A DNA stretch of 64,000 nt from Thalassotalea piscium (GCF_030295935.1 NZ_AP027362.1:620001-684000); one strand, 5' to 3'; positions 1-8,101 are shown, counted from the stretch's first letter. The notes: generated by a model not told the origin, from the letters alone. Translations and numbers: made by a program.

Positions 1-611
1 AATGCTAATTGTTCTACTTGCCAACTTGAAAGTTTAGACAAACGTTGCCAAAGGGTACTGATATCGTCGACTGTAACATTACTATTAGCAGCAAATGCAC
101 GTAAATGGGCATCTACACTACCAATAACCTCATTACGCTGCCTAAGTAGTGATTCTTTAACTTCATAGTAGCGAAATGTGGGTTCAAGCGAATGTTTTAG
201 CTGTAGCTTCTCAATAGAGGTCAATACATTTATTGCTGTTTCAGTCTGCATTAACGCAGTTAACCCTTGAACCTTAACTAAGAGCAGTTGCACTTTATCA
301 GCGGGGTTTTCATTAACGGCTGCTAGCTGGTGCGCTAACCAAATTGCTTGGTGGTATTGCTGTTCTAATAGCAACTGCTCGCTTGCAAGTAACAACTCAT
401 GGCTAGCTTGCTCAGCAGGTAGTTGTTTGGCTCTTTCAATTAATTGTTCGGCACTAGCACCAGATAGTTGTGTTTGCTGCTCAGTTAACTCATTTTGTGT
501 AGTTAGTGGCTTTTTTTGGGAGTGCTTTGATGAGCAACTGACGAGAAAGAAAGTTATAAAAAGTAGAGCTAGTAGGCTAGGAGAACTAAATTGTTTATTT
601 AAAAGGCTCAA
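1..611 (-). CDS. lpoA: Penicillin-binding protein activator LpoA (lipoprotein), 3' part outside window
   Basis: Reading the minus strand from a TTG at 611 gives an open frame running off the left edge. The N-terminus is a lipoprotein signal: basic start, hydrophobic stretch, then lipobox LVSC with Cys at about residue 26. The mature part is helical and TPR-like (many Gln/Leu/Ala, with runs such as QAIWLAHQLAA), as in the N-terminal domain of LpoA, the outer-membrane activator of PBP1a in peptidoglycan synthesis. The divergent position next to rsmI is the conserved gammaproteobacterial arrangement (yraM/yraL). The TTG start is chosen because no ATG is in frame, an AGGA lies about 9 nt upstream, and the signal peptide begins there. 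About 203 residues are visible; the C-terminal periplasmic-binding-like domain is outside the window. Confidence 0.85.
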   Translation of the reverse strand, partial: MSLLNKQFSSPSLLALLFITFFLVSCSSKHSQKKPLTTQNELTEQQTQLSGASAEQLIERAKQLPAEQASHELLLASEQLLLEQQYHQAIWLAHQLAAVNENPADKVQLLLVKVQGLTALMQTETAINVLTSIEKLQLKHSLEPTFRYYEVKESLLRQRNEVIGSVDAHLRAFAANSNVTVDDISTLWQRLSKLSSWQVEQLA

Positions 612-702
612 TGTTAAATCCTGCGCGTTGCAATAGTGGTATATAAGCAGTAGTGGTATATAATAAACGTCATTTCTTTGAGTCTCAATATAAGTAATTC
701 AT

Positions 703-1554
703 ATGGCTAATACATTTGTCGAACCAAGCACATTATACATAGTGGCAACCCCAATCGGCAATCTTGCTGATATTAGCCAACGAGCATTAACTATATTAGC
801 GCATGTTGACCTAATTGCTTGTGAAGATACAAGGCATACTCAGCGATTATTATCTGCTCATTCGATCAAAAATAAAACCTTATCTTTACATGACCATAAT
901 GAAAGCTATCGTCAAACGCAAATAGCTGAAATGTTACTTGAAGGTAAAAGTATTGCGTTAGTGTCGGATGCCGGCACTCCATTAATTAGCGACCCTGGAT
1001 ATCACATTGTTAGTCACTTAAAAAATAATAACCTTAACGTTGTACCCATTCCTGGGGCTTGTGCTGCGATAACGGCATTATCTGCCTCTGGGTTAGCAAC
1101 CGACAAGTTTACTTTTGAGGGTTTTCTACCTTCCAAACAAGGCGCAAGACAAAAAGTGTTAGCTGAATTAAACAACGAACCTCGCACTATGGTGTTTTAT
1201 GATGCACCACGTCGAGCAATAGATACCGTAAAAGATATTGTTACAGTGTTAGGCCCTGATCGAAAAATAGTGATTGCCAGAGAGTTAACAAAAACCTTTG
1301 AAACTATTCATAGTGATACCGCAGGCGATTTTTTAACGTGGCTTGAACAAGATCCTAATCAGTTAAAAGGCGAGATGGTACTTATTATTGAAGGTTATAA
1401 AGCTGATCCCAATGAGATCTCACCTAAAGCGATAGATACGTTAACCTTATTGCTGTCACATATGAAACCTAAAGTCGCTTGTGCTATTACCGCTGATATT
1501 TACGGTATTAAAAAAAATGCACTTTACGAAATAGCGCTAAATTTAAAAGGTTAA
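703..1554 (+). CDS. rsmI: 16S rRNA 2'-O-ribose C1402 methyltransferase RsmI
   Basis: The 283-residue product has the tetrapyrrole-methylase fold signatures of RsmI: VATPIGNLADIS at residues 14-25, EDTRHTQRLL at 41-50, SDAGTPLISDPGY at 88-100 and FEGFLPSKQGAR at 138-149. RsmI methylates the ribose of C1402 in the 16S rRNA decoding centre using S-adenosylmethionine. Length is normal for the family (E. coli about 286). It is divergent from lpoA with about 90 bp between the starts, so the two promoters share that gap. It ends four bases before the convergent GST gene. Confidence 0.97.
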   Translation: MANTFVEPSTLYIVATPIGNLADISQRALTILAHVDLIACEDTRHTQRLLSAHSIKNKTLSLHDHNESYRQTQIAEMLLEGKSIALVSDAGTPLISDPGYHIVSHLKNNNLNVVPIPGACAAITALSASGLATDKFTFEGFLPSKQGARQKVLAELNNEPRTMVFYDAPRRAIDTVKDIVTVLGPDRKIVIARELTKTFETIHSDTAGDFLTWLEQDPNQLKGEMVLIIEGYKADPNEISPKAIDTLTLLLSHMKPKVACAITADIYGIKKNALYEIALNLKG

Positions 1555-1558
1555 TTTA

Positions 1559-2212
1559 TCAGACAGTTAAAGGCTCAATTTTATAGTTAGCGACTTCTTC
1601 ACCTGCGTTTACACAACGTTGAAAAGCAGGACGATCTTTTAGCCTTTTTAAATATGCTAATGTTTGAGGTTGGTACGCACTAGCTAACCCAAGCAGTTCC
1701 CCTAAGTAAAGCGCATAGCCAACTGCGATATCTGCAATAGTAAATCGATTATCGACTAAGTAGGCTTGTTGGAGTAACTGCTGATTAGCGCTTTTTAGGC
1801 GTGAAAGAAACCAAATTTTATAATCTTGAACAACTTGTGGGTTTTGCCGTTCTGCTGGCTCAAATTGAGAATACCTTAATAATAATGTTTGTGGAAATGT
1901 TAGGGTTGCATCGCTTTGAAATAACCAATTTAAATAATGACCATACTCTTTATGGCTACTAGCAACAGCTATAGCATGCTGTGAATAATGCGTTGCTAAA
2001 TAGAGTAAAATCGCACTCGATTCGGTTAATTGAGTATCACCGACTTGCATAAATGGTACTGTACCAAGCGGGTTAATTGCTAAATAGTCTTTTGCTAATA
2101 CTCTTGGTGGAAAGGGCAAATAGTGTAGTTTGTAATCTAGCTGCATTTCTTCTAGTGCCCATAAAGCTCTTAAAGAGCGGGTATTGTGGCAGTGCCAAAG
2201 TTCAATTGTCAT
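1559..2212 (-). CDS. Glutathione S-transferase family protein
   Basis: About 217 residues. The N-terminal thioredoxin-like domain begins MTIELWHCHNTRSLRALW, with the Ser/Arg region where GST family members bind glutathione. It continues through NPLGTVPFMQ (the cis-Pro segment, VPF) and TESSAILLYLATHY, the classic glutathione-binding E-S pair. The C-terminal half is all-helical, with FTIADIAVGYALYLGELLG matching the conserved N-capping box of GSTs. I start it at the ATG at 2212 because that is where the first beta strand begins; the longer frame from 2257 would only add a non-conserved tail. Substrate cannot be told from sequence. It converges on rsmI, leaving almost no intergenic space. Confidence 0.85.
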   Translation of the reverse strand: MTIELWHCHNTRSLRALWALEEMQLDYKLHYLPFPPRVLAKDYLAINPLGTVPFMQVGDTQLTESSAILLYLATHYSQHAIAVASSHKEYGHYLNWLFQSDATLTFPQTLLLRYSQFEPAERQNPQVVQDYKIWFLSRLKSANQQLLQQAYLVDNRFTIADIAVGYALYLGELLGLASAYQPQTLAYLKRLKDRPAFQRCVNAGEEVANYKIEPLTV

Positions 2213-2317
2213 CTTAATCGCTAATATCCGCTGAAATATAATGCCAATATATCTCAATTAACCACTTGGTTGATATTTATCTTTAGATCTTAATCGAATT
2301 TTAGGGTATTATCGCCG

Positions 2318-2720
2318 CGAGTTGACTAGACAATCGCTGCTTTATCGTTGTATTTAATGTTTCGACATCAGGTATACGGGTAGAGGGGAGGAAAGTCCGG
2401 GCTCCATTGAGCAGGGTGCCAGGTAACGCCTGGGAGGCGAAAGCCTACGACAAGTGCAGCAGAGAGAAGACCGCCGATGACCGCTTGCGGAACAGGTAAG
2501 GCTGAAAGGGTGTGGTAAGAGCGCACCGGACCACTGGTAACAGTTGGTTGCAGGGTAAACTCCACCCGGAGCAAGACCAAATAGGGTTTCAATACTTTAA
2601 ATAGTATACGCGTGGCTCGCGTGGAAACCGGGTAGGTTGCTTGAGCCTTAAAGCGATTTAAGGCCTAGACGAATGATTGTCCACGACAGAACCCGGCTTA
2701 TCGGTCAGCGCACACATCCT
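2318..2720 (+). ncRNA. rnpB: RNase P RNA (M1 RNA), bacterial type A
   Basis: This is the catalytic RNA that removes 5' leaders from pre-tRNAs. Recognisable conserved blocks in order: GACTAGACAATCGCTGC near the 5' end (2324-2340), GAGGGGAGGAAAGTCCGGGC (about 2383-2402, P3/P4 and CR-I), GTGCCAGGTAACGCCTGG, the ACAGAGAGAAGACCGCCGAT segment, GGTAAGAGCGCACCGG, GGTAAACTCCACCCGGAGCA, and near the 3' end ACGACAGAACCCGGCTTATC (2682-2701). The last block contains the P4 partner strand. Length (about 400 nt) is slightly longer than E. coli M1, with an extended hairpin at about 2590-2625. Ends are placed by alignment from memory and may be off by a few bases. Confidence 0.96.
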
Positions 2721-2754
2721 AAAAAAACCTCGCATTGATGCGAGGTTTTTTTTA
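2721..2754 (+). terminator. Rho-independent terminator of rnpB
   Basis: A perfect inverted repeat (ACCTCGCAT at 2727-2735, ATGCGAGGT at 2738-2746) is preceded by A7 and followed by an uninterrupted T run. It sits directly after the RNase P RNA 3' end. Confidence 0.93.
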
Positions 2755-2775
2755 GTTGTAAAATACTAATACTAA

Positions 2776-2792
2776 TACTAATCTCAAGAGCT
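2776..2792 (+). repeat. Possible left tip of a family D repeat, cut by IS66
   Basis: TACTAATCTCA (2776-2786) matches 10 of 11 bases of the left tip of the family D repeat at 18947 (TACCAATCTCA). The right half of a D repeat lies on the other side of the IS66 element at 5335. Three tandem copies of a TACTAA-like hexamer precede it, so the match could be chance. Confidence 0.35.
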
Positions 2793-2816
2793 GTAAGCGT
2801 CGGTTAAACCACACCT
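2793..2816 (+). repeat. IS66 left terminal inverted repeat (IRL)
   Basis: 24 bases beginning GTAAGCGTCGG and ending CACACCT, an exact reverse complement of 5311-5334. Confidence 0.96.
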
Positions 2817-2873
2817 TATCAATAATCGCCAAACTAAATCAACTCCTCAATAATTTACTATTGAGGATATATC

Positions 2874-3176
2874 ATGACCCGAAGAACGTTAGATGATTGG
2901 ACGAAACTTATTGAACAACAAGCCCAAAGTGGCTTATCTATTCTTGCTTTTTGTAGGCAACACCTGATACCTACGTCAAATTTTTATAAATACCGACATA
3001 AAATTGAACACCTCAATCAAACATCGGGTTTTGTAAAAGCTAAGGTAGCAACAAAGGTAACAACTCAACCTGCCGATGCAACAATACACATAGTCTTTGG
3101 CGACACAAGGTTAACGCTACCTCATCATTGCGAACCAACATGGTTAGCTGAACTTATTAAAGCGTTACACGCATGA
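2874..3176 (+). CDS. tnpA: IS66 family accessory protein TnpA
   Basis: The 100-residue protein has an N-terminal helix-turn-helix-like segment: DDWTKLIEQQAQSGLSIL, then AFCRQHLIPTSNFYKYR. This is the characteristic 'W...SG.s...FC....i....fy.wr' pattern of the IS66 OrfA family. The C-terminus ends in a short beta segment (IHIVFGDTRLTLP) followed by LAELIKAL, also typical. Its stop codon overlaps the tnpB start (ATGA at 3173-3176), indicating translational coupling. In IS66 it is needed for transposition, probably as a DNA-binding partner; it is not the catalytic subunit. Confidence 0.93.
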   Translation: MTRRTLDDWTKLIEQQAQSGLSILAFCRQHLIPTSNFYKYRHKIEHLNQTSGFVKAKVATKVTTQPADATIHIVFGDTRLTLPHHCEPTWLAELIKALHA

Positions 3177-3523
3177 AGATGTTTGTTGATGTGCCTGATG
3201 TCTATTTACACCGCCAGTTTGTCGACTTTCGCAAATCCATTAATGGTTTATCGGCTTTGCTCGATAGTGAGCTGCAATTACCCGTGCTCTCTGGGGCTTT
3301 GTTTGTGTTTTGTAATAAAGGTCGCGATAAATTAAAAATTTTGTATTGGGATCAGACGGGTTTTGCGCTGTGGTATAAACGCCTTGAGCGAGATAAATTT
3401 AAGTGGCCAACAAGGTTAACTGAATCGACCATGGAGCTCACCGAGCAGCAATTACATTGGCTGTTATCTGGCTTTGATGTGGTGGGCCATCAAGCGATGA
3501 GCCTCGATAATTTGTCCTTATAA
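3173..3523 (+). CDS. tnpB: IS66 family accessory protein TnpB (Orf2)
   Basis: The 116-residue protein carries the highly conserved TnpB core: FRKSINGLSALL, LFVFCNKGRDKLKILYWDQT and GFALWYKRLERDKFKWP. The family is small, conserved and found only in IS66-type elements, where it is required for transposition by an unknown mechanism. It overlaps tnpA by four bases and is followed by tnpC after 86 bp. Confidence 0.95.
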   Translation: MKMFVDVPDVYLHRQFVDFRKSINGLSALLDSELQLPVLSGALFVFCNKGRDKLKILYWDQTGFALWYKRLERDKFKWPTRLTESTMELTEQQLHWLLSGFDVVGHQAMSLDNLSL

Positions 3524-3609
3524 CCTGCGATCATAAGCAGCAGTTATCGATCACGAAATAGTCTAGGTAATAACAACAACTTAACCATTTACTCTGGTAA
3601 AATAACTGC

Positions 3610-5091
3610 ATGAATACCAAGACTAAACTTCACCAACGTATTGCTCAGTTAGAGCGGTTATTAGCAGAAAAAGACGCACGTTTACTGTTCCTTGAAGAGC
3701 AGTTTCGCCTAGCGCAGCAAAAACAATTCGGTAAAAGTGGTGAAGGCTTTGCAGGTCAAGGGGAATTGTTCAACGAGGCGGAAGAAATCGCTGTGCTTGC
3801 TGAAACTGAGCAACAAGACATCAGCTATCGCCGTAATAAACCAAAGCGTAAACCCTTACCGAAAGACTTACCACGGGAAGTGGTGGTGCATGATATTAGC
3901 GACGCTGAGAAAGTGTGCGTTTGTTGTCATGCTCAATTACATAAAATCGGTGAAGACATCACTGAAAAACTAGACTTCATCCCGGCACAAGTCAAAGTTA
4001 TTGAACATGTTCGCCCTAAATACGCGTGTCGTGAATGCGAAAAAACAGGCACTAGCAACCCGATTAAACAAGCGTTGATGCCAGTAAGTCCTATCCCTAA
4101 AGGCATTGCTACTGCAAGTTTACTGAGTCAACTCATTACCAGTAAATATCAATATGGTTTGCCTCTTTATCGCCAAGAATCATTATTCAAACAATACGGT
4201 ATCGCGCTCAGTCGCCAAACAATGAGTGATTGGATGCTCAAATCAGCAGCGTTATTTCCCCCGCTCATCAAACGGCTTAAGGAAGAATTACGAAAACAAG
4301 CAGTGATACATGCCGATGAGACTACGGTCAATGTCATCAAGTCTGACAAAATAAAAAGTTACATGTGGTTGTATTGCACGGGCACGGATTCCCCCATGCC
4401 CACTAGTTCAATCCCAAATATTATCTTATACGATTATCATGATAGCCGTGCAGGTCGCTGCGTGGTTGATTATCTCGACGGCTATTCGGGCTACCTTCAA
4501 GTTGATGGTTATCAAGCCTATCATCAAACCCAAGCAACCTTAGTGGGTTGTTGGGCACATGCGCGGCGTAAATTCATTGAAGCCAAACAAGCACAACCCA
4601 AAGGAAAAAGTGGTAAAGCTGATGTGGCGCTAAGTTATATTCAAAAATTGTACGGTATTGAATCGCGTTTTAAAAATACAACTCCAGAAGAGACTTACGA
4701 GGCTCGCCAAACTCAAGCCAAACCGATACTAGATAAATTACACGGTTGGTTTACTCAACAAAATGTGTTGCCCAAAAACAAATTAGGTGAAGCTATCACG
4801 TATCTGAGTAATCAGTGGCCAAAATTGGTGGGTTACCTCGAAGACGGTCGCTTGAGCATCGACAATAATCGTGCAGAGCGGGCAATAAAGTCCTTCGTTA
4901 TCGGACGTAAAAATTGGTTGTTTAGCCAAACCGCTAACGGTGCCGATGCGAGTGCTGCACTGTATAGTATTATCGAAACCGCTAAAGCTAATGGCTTAGT
5001 TCCATTTGATTATGTCAAGCAATGTCTTGAAGAGTTATGTAAACCACACCCTGATATTGACGCAATATTGCCGTGGAACATCAAGCGTTAG
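3610..5091 (+). CDS. tnpC: IS66 family transposase TnpC
   Basis: The 493-residue transposase has the standard order of IS66 domains. First comes an N-terminal coiled coil (about 5-40, LEQ-rich). A zinc-binding domain follows at about 95-145, with CVCC and CRECE cysteine pairs. The DDE catalytic domain has HADETTVNV (Asp near 236), LQVDGYQAYH (Asp near 298) and IDNNRAERAIK (Glu near 421). The C-terminal end (YIIETAKANG to DIDAILPW) is the usual C-terminal domain. No frameshift or stop is present and the length is normal, so the enzyme looks functional. Confidence 0.97.
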   Translation: MNTKTKLHQRIAQLERLLAEKDARLLFLEEQFRLAQQKQFGKSGEGFAGQGELFNEAEEIAVLAETEQQDISYRRNKPKRKPLPKDLPREVVVHDISDAEKVCVCCHAQLHKIGEDITEKLDFIPAQVKVIEHVRPKYACRECEKTGTSNPIKQALMPVSPIPKGIATASLLSQLITSKYQYGLPLYRQESLFKQYGIALSRQTMSDWMLKSAALFPPLIKRLKEELRKQAVIHADETTVNVIKSDKIKSYMWLYCTGTDSPMPTSSIPNIILYDYHDSRAGRCVVDYLDGYSGYLQVDGYQAYHQTQATLVGCWAHARRKFIEAKQAQPKGKSGKADVALSYIQKLYGIESRFKNTTPEETYEARQTQAKPILDKLHGWFTQQNVLPKNKLGEAITYLSNQWPKLVGYLEDGRLSIDNNRAERAIKSFVIGRKNWLFSQTANGADASAALYSIIETAKANGLVPFDYVKQCLEELCKPHPDIDAILPWNIKR

Positions 5092-5310
5092 TCAGTAGAA
5101 AATGATAATGCAGAAATAAAAACGAAAGGTAAAACAGAGGTAATCATCCGTGATCAACACTCCCTGTTTACTTCATCCCTCATAGCAATCCTCGCTACAT
5201 CACCTCATCCGTAAAGCTTCCCTAAACAAGCATCCAGCTTGCTGTTGTTACCAACTTTTTAAGTCTAGAATAAGGATGAAATATTGCAAATAATGCTGAA
5301 TAAAAAATTT

Positions 5311-5334
5311 AGGTGTGGTTTAACCGACGCTTAC
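5311..5334 (-). repeat. IS66 right terminal inverted repeat (IRR)
   Basis: Exact 24-base reverse complement of 2793-2816. The stretch 5092-5310 between tnpC and this end shows no gene or clear signal. Confidence 0.96.
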
Positions 5335-5418
5335 GTTATGAAAATAAATGGATTGTATTTAATTGTTATAACTGTCTATGAAATAGATCACTTAATTAAT
5401 GAAATTGCTATGATGATG
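5335..5418 (+). repeat. Family D repeat, right half only
   Basis: This stretch begins GTTATGAAAATAAAT and ends ATCACTTAATTAATGAAATT, closely matching the right half (19081-19157) of the full family D copy at 18947. It starts exactly at the first base after the IS66 right end, so the left half is missing or was displaced. Confidence 0.75.
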
Positions 5419-5441
5419 TACCATTTGCACTAATTAGTTTT

Positions 5442-5843
5442 TTATTTAGATGGTCTGGGTGACGTCCAAATAAGTAAGAGTAAGCCAGATATAATAAAAA
5501 GAGCAAAACCAGAAAGTAACCAAGAATTAATGTACCAGTGCTCACCCCATACAAACTTCCCGAACATAATTTTTTTCCACCCTTCAAAGTGCTGATAAGC
5601 AGCAACGAAAAAGCCAAAGAATGCGATAATGCTAGCAAAGTATAAATTTATCCAGTTGCGCGTGTTAGGCAGTAAAAGTGATATGCCTAGCATACCAATT
5701 ATTGTTCTTTGTGCTCGGCAGTAGGGACAAACATACACTAAATCGGTTAACTCTAATGTCCATGTGATAATAGAAATAGTGATAGCAATTAACCCTATTG
5801 TTTTTTTATTATTCCATAGCCAATTTAATAATACTTTATCCAT
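5442..5843 (-). CDS. DsbB-like small membrane protein with a single CxxC motif
   Basis: The 133-residue protein has four predicted membrane helices (about 15-35, 45-63, 66-84 and 104-126). CPYCRAQR lies at residues 39-46, at the outer end of helix 1. The placement of a CxxC followed by an Arg just before helix 2 matches periplasmic loop 1 of DsbB, the quinone-linked reoxidant of DsbA. The second periplasmic cysteine pair of DsbB is absent: these are the only cysteines in the protein. It may therefore be a DsbB relative with altered chemistry. The start has a good AGAGGAAA ribosome site. No DsbA partner is nearby. The family resemblance is clear to me but the function is inferred. Confidence 0.6.
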   Translation of the reverse strand: MDKVLLNWLWNNKKTIGLIAITISIITWTLELTDLVYVCPYCRAQRTIIGMLGISLLLPNTRNWINLYFASIIAFFGFFVAAYQHFEGWKKIMFGKFVWGEHWYINSWLLSGFALFIISGLLLLIWTSPRPSK

Positions 5844-6021
5844 GCTAATTTCCTCTTATTGGGATTCCTATCTCATAGACTGTGTGAAAAATTTTACTGT
5901 GTTTACTTGGAACACTTAATTTATAAAGTTGGAATTTTGGTGTTTTTTGCAATGAGTATGAGTTCTATTTGTATTGTTATAATACAACTATGCTTGTAGT
6001 TTTAGGAAATACTTTTTTTAC
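5844..6021. other. Intergenic stretch, no gene seen
   Basis: AT-rich stretch upstream of the DsbB-like gene; presumably its promoter lies here. It runs up to the start of the MITE at 6022. No open frame or structured signal recognised. Confidence 0.5.
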
Positions 6022-6295
6022 TAGGGGGTGTTGATCTTTGCTGTACATTTTTGCAGCGATTTATTTGGTGTTTATACAAGGCTGAACTTATGTAATGGGG
6101 TTGTTCCCCTAAATAAGTGAAAACGCCGTAGACAAAAACAAAGAGGCGCTGTCCTACGGATACGTTTAAACATGACTTATTTTTCATTCTAGCTCTAGCT
6201 CATTTATGTAGAATGACTACACTTTACTCGCTACGTCTCAATTAAATTATGTTTAATTCGTACAAAACTTGTACTTTAAAGTTCAGCACGCCCTA
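6022..6295 (-). mobile_element. MITE family A, copy 1 (inverted relative to copy 2)
   Basis: A 274-bp non-coding element with terminal inverted repeats, flanked by TA (CTAG) at both sides. Left end reads TAGGGGGTGTTGATCTTTG; right end reads AAAGTTCAGCACGCCCTA. Internally it is the reverse complement of the element at 7653-7925 with only scattered differences. No transposase is encoded, so it needs a transposase supplied from elsewhere. The short open frame inside it (6002-6187 minus) is not regarded as a gene. Confidence 0.88.
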
Positions 6296-6296
6296 G

Positions 6297-6632
6297 TGTG
6301 TTACTTGTTGGTATTAAATTGCGGATTTTAAATTTATTTGTGATTTTTATGGTTGGCTCAATTGAGCGGGTGCTGTGTTGTTTTTATTGTGACACTGTCT
6401 CGTTACTGGGTCGATATTATAATTTTTAAATGCTTCATTTTGAGACTAGGTAGATTGTTTAGATATTATAGAAAGTAAAACCGTTTCTGATCGTTTATAC
6501 TGGCTTGGTTTTAGAGTAAGTAAATCCATAAACTCATTGTTAACCCTTAGAGTTTTTTTAAGCGAGAGGCTAGGAAGTAAAATTGGTTGTAAAGTTAAAT
6601 AATTGTTTTTTTAAATTACAGTTGAACACGCA
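6297..6632. other. Intergenic stretch upstream of the RIO kinase, no gene seen
   Basis: About 336 bp, T-rich, between MITE copy 1 and the RIO kinase start. It must hold the kinase promoter; no convincing motif or open frame was identified. Confidence 0.5.
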
Positions 6633-7496
6633 ATGAAGGTACCTAAGCGTATTCAACCTTTAGTTGATGACGGGCTTGTTGATGAAGTGCTTTCTCAGTT
6701 AATGAGCGGGAAAGAAGCCACTGTATATACGGTTCGAACGGGTGACACCATTCGTTGCGCCAAAGTATATAAAGAAGCGAATAAACGCAGCTTTAAAAAA
6801 GCGGCACAGTATCAAGAAGGTCGTAAAAGTAGAAATAGTCGCCGTGCTCGTGCTATGGAGAAAGGCTCTAAATTTGGGCGCTCTCAACAAGAGGATGCTT
6901 GGCAAAATGCAGAGGTTGACGCACTGTATAAGCTTGCTGTTGCAGGGGTAAGAGTGCCTGAACCATTTGGTTGTTTTGATGGTGTGCTATTGATGGAATT
7001 GATCACCGATGAAAACGGTGATGTCTCTCCTCGCTTGAATGATATTTCTATGTCAGCTGAGCAAGCAATTGAAGATCACGACGTTATGATGGTTTATATC
7101 ATGCGCATGCTTTGCGCTGGTATTGTCCATGGCGACTTGTCTGAGTTTAATGTGCTGGTGGATGAATATGGCCCTGTCATTATAGATTTACCGCAAGCTG
7201 TTGATGCTTCAGCAAACAATAATGCTAAAGCTATGTTAGTGCGCGATGTTATGAATATGACAACTTATTACAGCCAGTATGCGCCAGAGCTTTTAAACAC
7301 CCGTTATGCCGATGAAATGTGGGCATTATATGAAAAAGGTGAATTAACCCCTGAAACACAATTAACAGGTAAGTTTAAAGAAAACACTAATGCTGCTGAT
7401 GTTGATAATGTTATAGAAGAAATTAAAGCGGCCTTTGAAGAGGAACAAGCGCGTATAGAAAGAATGCAATGGGCAGATTCTGATCAGTCTGAATAA
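6633..7496 (+). CDS. RIO1-family serine protein kinase
   Basis: The 287-residue protein is a RIO-type atypical kinase. The N-terminal LMSGKEATVYTVRTGDTIRC is the RIO phosphate-binding segment, followed by the lysine-containing CAKVYKEAN strand. A RIO1-type flexible loop rich in basic and Ser residues follows (about 60-85). The catalytic loop is IVHGDLSEFNVLV (about 164-176) and the metal-binding loop IIDLPQAVDA (about 183-192). Eukaryotic and archaeal RIO1 act in small-subunit ribosome maturation. Bacterial members are found mainly in proteobacteria and their targets are not established. The gene stands alone between two inverted family A MITEs with no operon partner. The acidic C-terminal tail (about 250-287) is helical. 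Confidence 0.9.
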   Translation: MKVPKRIQPLVDDGLVDEVLSQLMSGKEATVYTVRTGDTIRCAKVYKEANKRSFKKAAQYQEGRKSRNSRRARAMEKGSKFGRSQQEDAWQNAEVDALYKLAVAGVRVPEPFGCFDGVLLMELITDENGDVSPRLNDISMSAEQAIEDHDVMMVYIMRMLCAGIVHGDLSEFNVLVDEYGPVIIDLPQAVDASANNNAKAMLVRDVMNMTTYYSQYAPELLNTRYADEMWALYEKGELTPETQLTGKFKENTNAADVDNVIEEIKAAFEEEQARIERMQWADSDQSE

Positions 7497-7498
7497 TA

Positions 7499-7575
7499 CC
7501 AATTCCACTCACTAGTAATTGTTGATACTGGCTAAAAGTATCAACTACTGCATTACCTAGCAGTGTTGATCTAAA
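7499..7575 (+). repeat. Family D repeat, left half only
   Basis: TACCAATTCCACTCACTAGT followed by ACTGGCTAAAAGTATCAACT matches the left half of the family D copy at 18947. It directly follows the RIO kinase stop codon. The match fades after about 75 bases. Confidence 0.6.
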
Positions 7576-7652
7576 CATTTTTTTAATCAGTACAATAAAC
7601 TTTTCTTGTTCATATTTTCCTCCATATTTAGAAAACTAAACTAATCTATACT

Positions 7653-7925
7653 TAGGGCGTGTTGATCTTTTGAGTACAAATTTTGTACGAATTAAACATA
7701 ATTTAATTGAGACGTAGCGAGTAAAGTGTAGTCATTCTACATAAATGAGCTAGAGCTAGAATGAAAAATAAGTCATGTTTAAACGTATCCGTAGGACAGC
7801 GCCTCTTTGGTTTTTCTACGGCGTTTTCACTTATTTAGGGGAACAACCCCACTACATAAGTTCAGCCTTGTATAAACACCAAATAAATCGCTGAAAAAAT
7901 GTACAGCAAAGATCAACACGCCCTA
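7653..7925 (+). mobile_element. MITE family A, copy 2 (reference copy)
   Basis: A 273-bp element with perfect 17-bp terminal inverted repeats AGGGCGTGTTGATCTTT (7654-7670 and 7908-7924), extending imperfectly inward around a shared GTACA. TA lies at both outer edges. Internal landmarks are GTACAAATTTTGTAC, TACATAAATGAGCT and GTTTAAACGTATCCGTAG. It is inverted relative to copy 1, and the RIO kinase gene lies between them. The rest of the gap to the MshQ-like gene (7926-8101) shows nothing else. Confidence 0.92.
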
Positions 7926-8101
7926 GTAATATTAAAGTACTACTGTTAATAATTTTAACTTAATCTCAATATATAGTTAGCCTAGAGCGCTACAGTAGCT
8001 AGCATTTCAGTAATACTCTGTTGTTAAGCTGTCTATTTGGAGTATATTTTTATAATTTTAGGATCTATCATGAAGTATATTATGTTAAGTCTAGTGGTTT
8101 T

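Larger units (their letters stand above)
2793..5334 (+). mobile_element. IS66-family insertion sequence, complete
   Basis: The element is 2542 bp and bounded by perfect 24-bp inverted repeats (2793-2816 and 5311-5334) that begin GTAAGCG, the terminal sequence typical of IS66. It carries the standard three genes tnpA, tnpB and tnpC in order. All three frames are intact, so it is probably active or recently was. IS66 elements normally make an 8-bp target duplication. Here the left flank (CAAGAGCT) and right flank (GTTATGAA) do not match, which points to a rearrangement or adjacent deletion after insertion. About 220 bp between tnpC and the right end hold no gene. Confidence 0.95.

Noticed and set aside
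427-636. Open frame of 69 codons on the + strand
   Set aside because: It is antisense to the lpoA frame, which has a lipobox and a ribosome site; no domain is visible in the + frame.
2368-2592. Open frame of 74 codons on the minus strand
   Set aside because: It lies wholly inside the RNase P RNA, whose conserved blocks are unmistakable.
2763-2782. Three tandem TACTAA-like hexamers before IS66
   Set aside because: Short low-complexity sequence; not a CRISPR or iteron array.
6002-6187. Open frame of 61 codons on the minus strand
   Set aside because: It lies mostly within MITE A copy 1. The same sequence recurs in the other copies without a conserved frame, so it is not a transposase or a gene.
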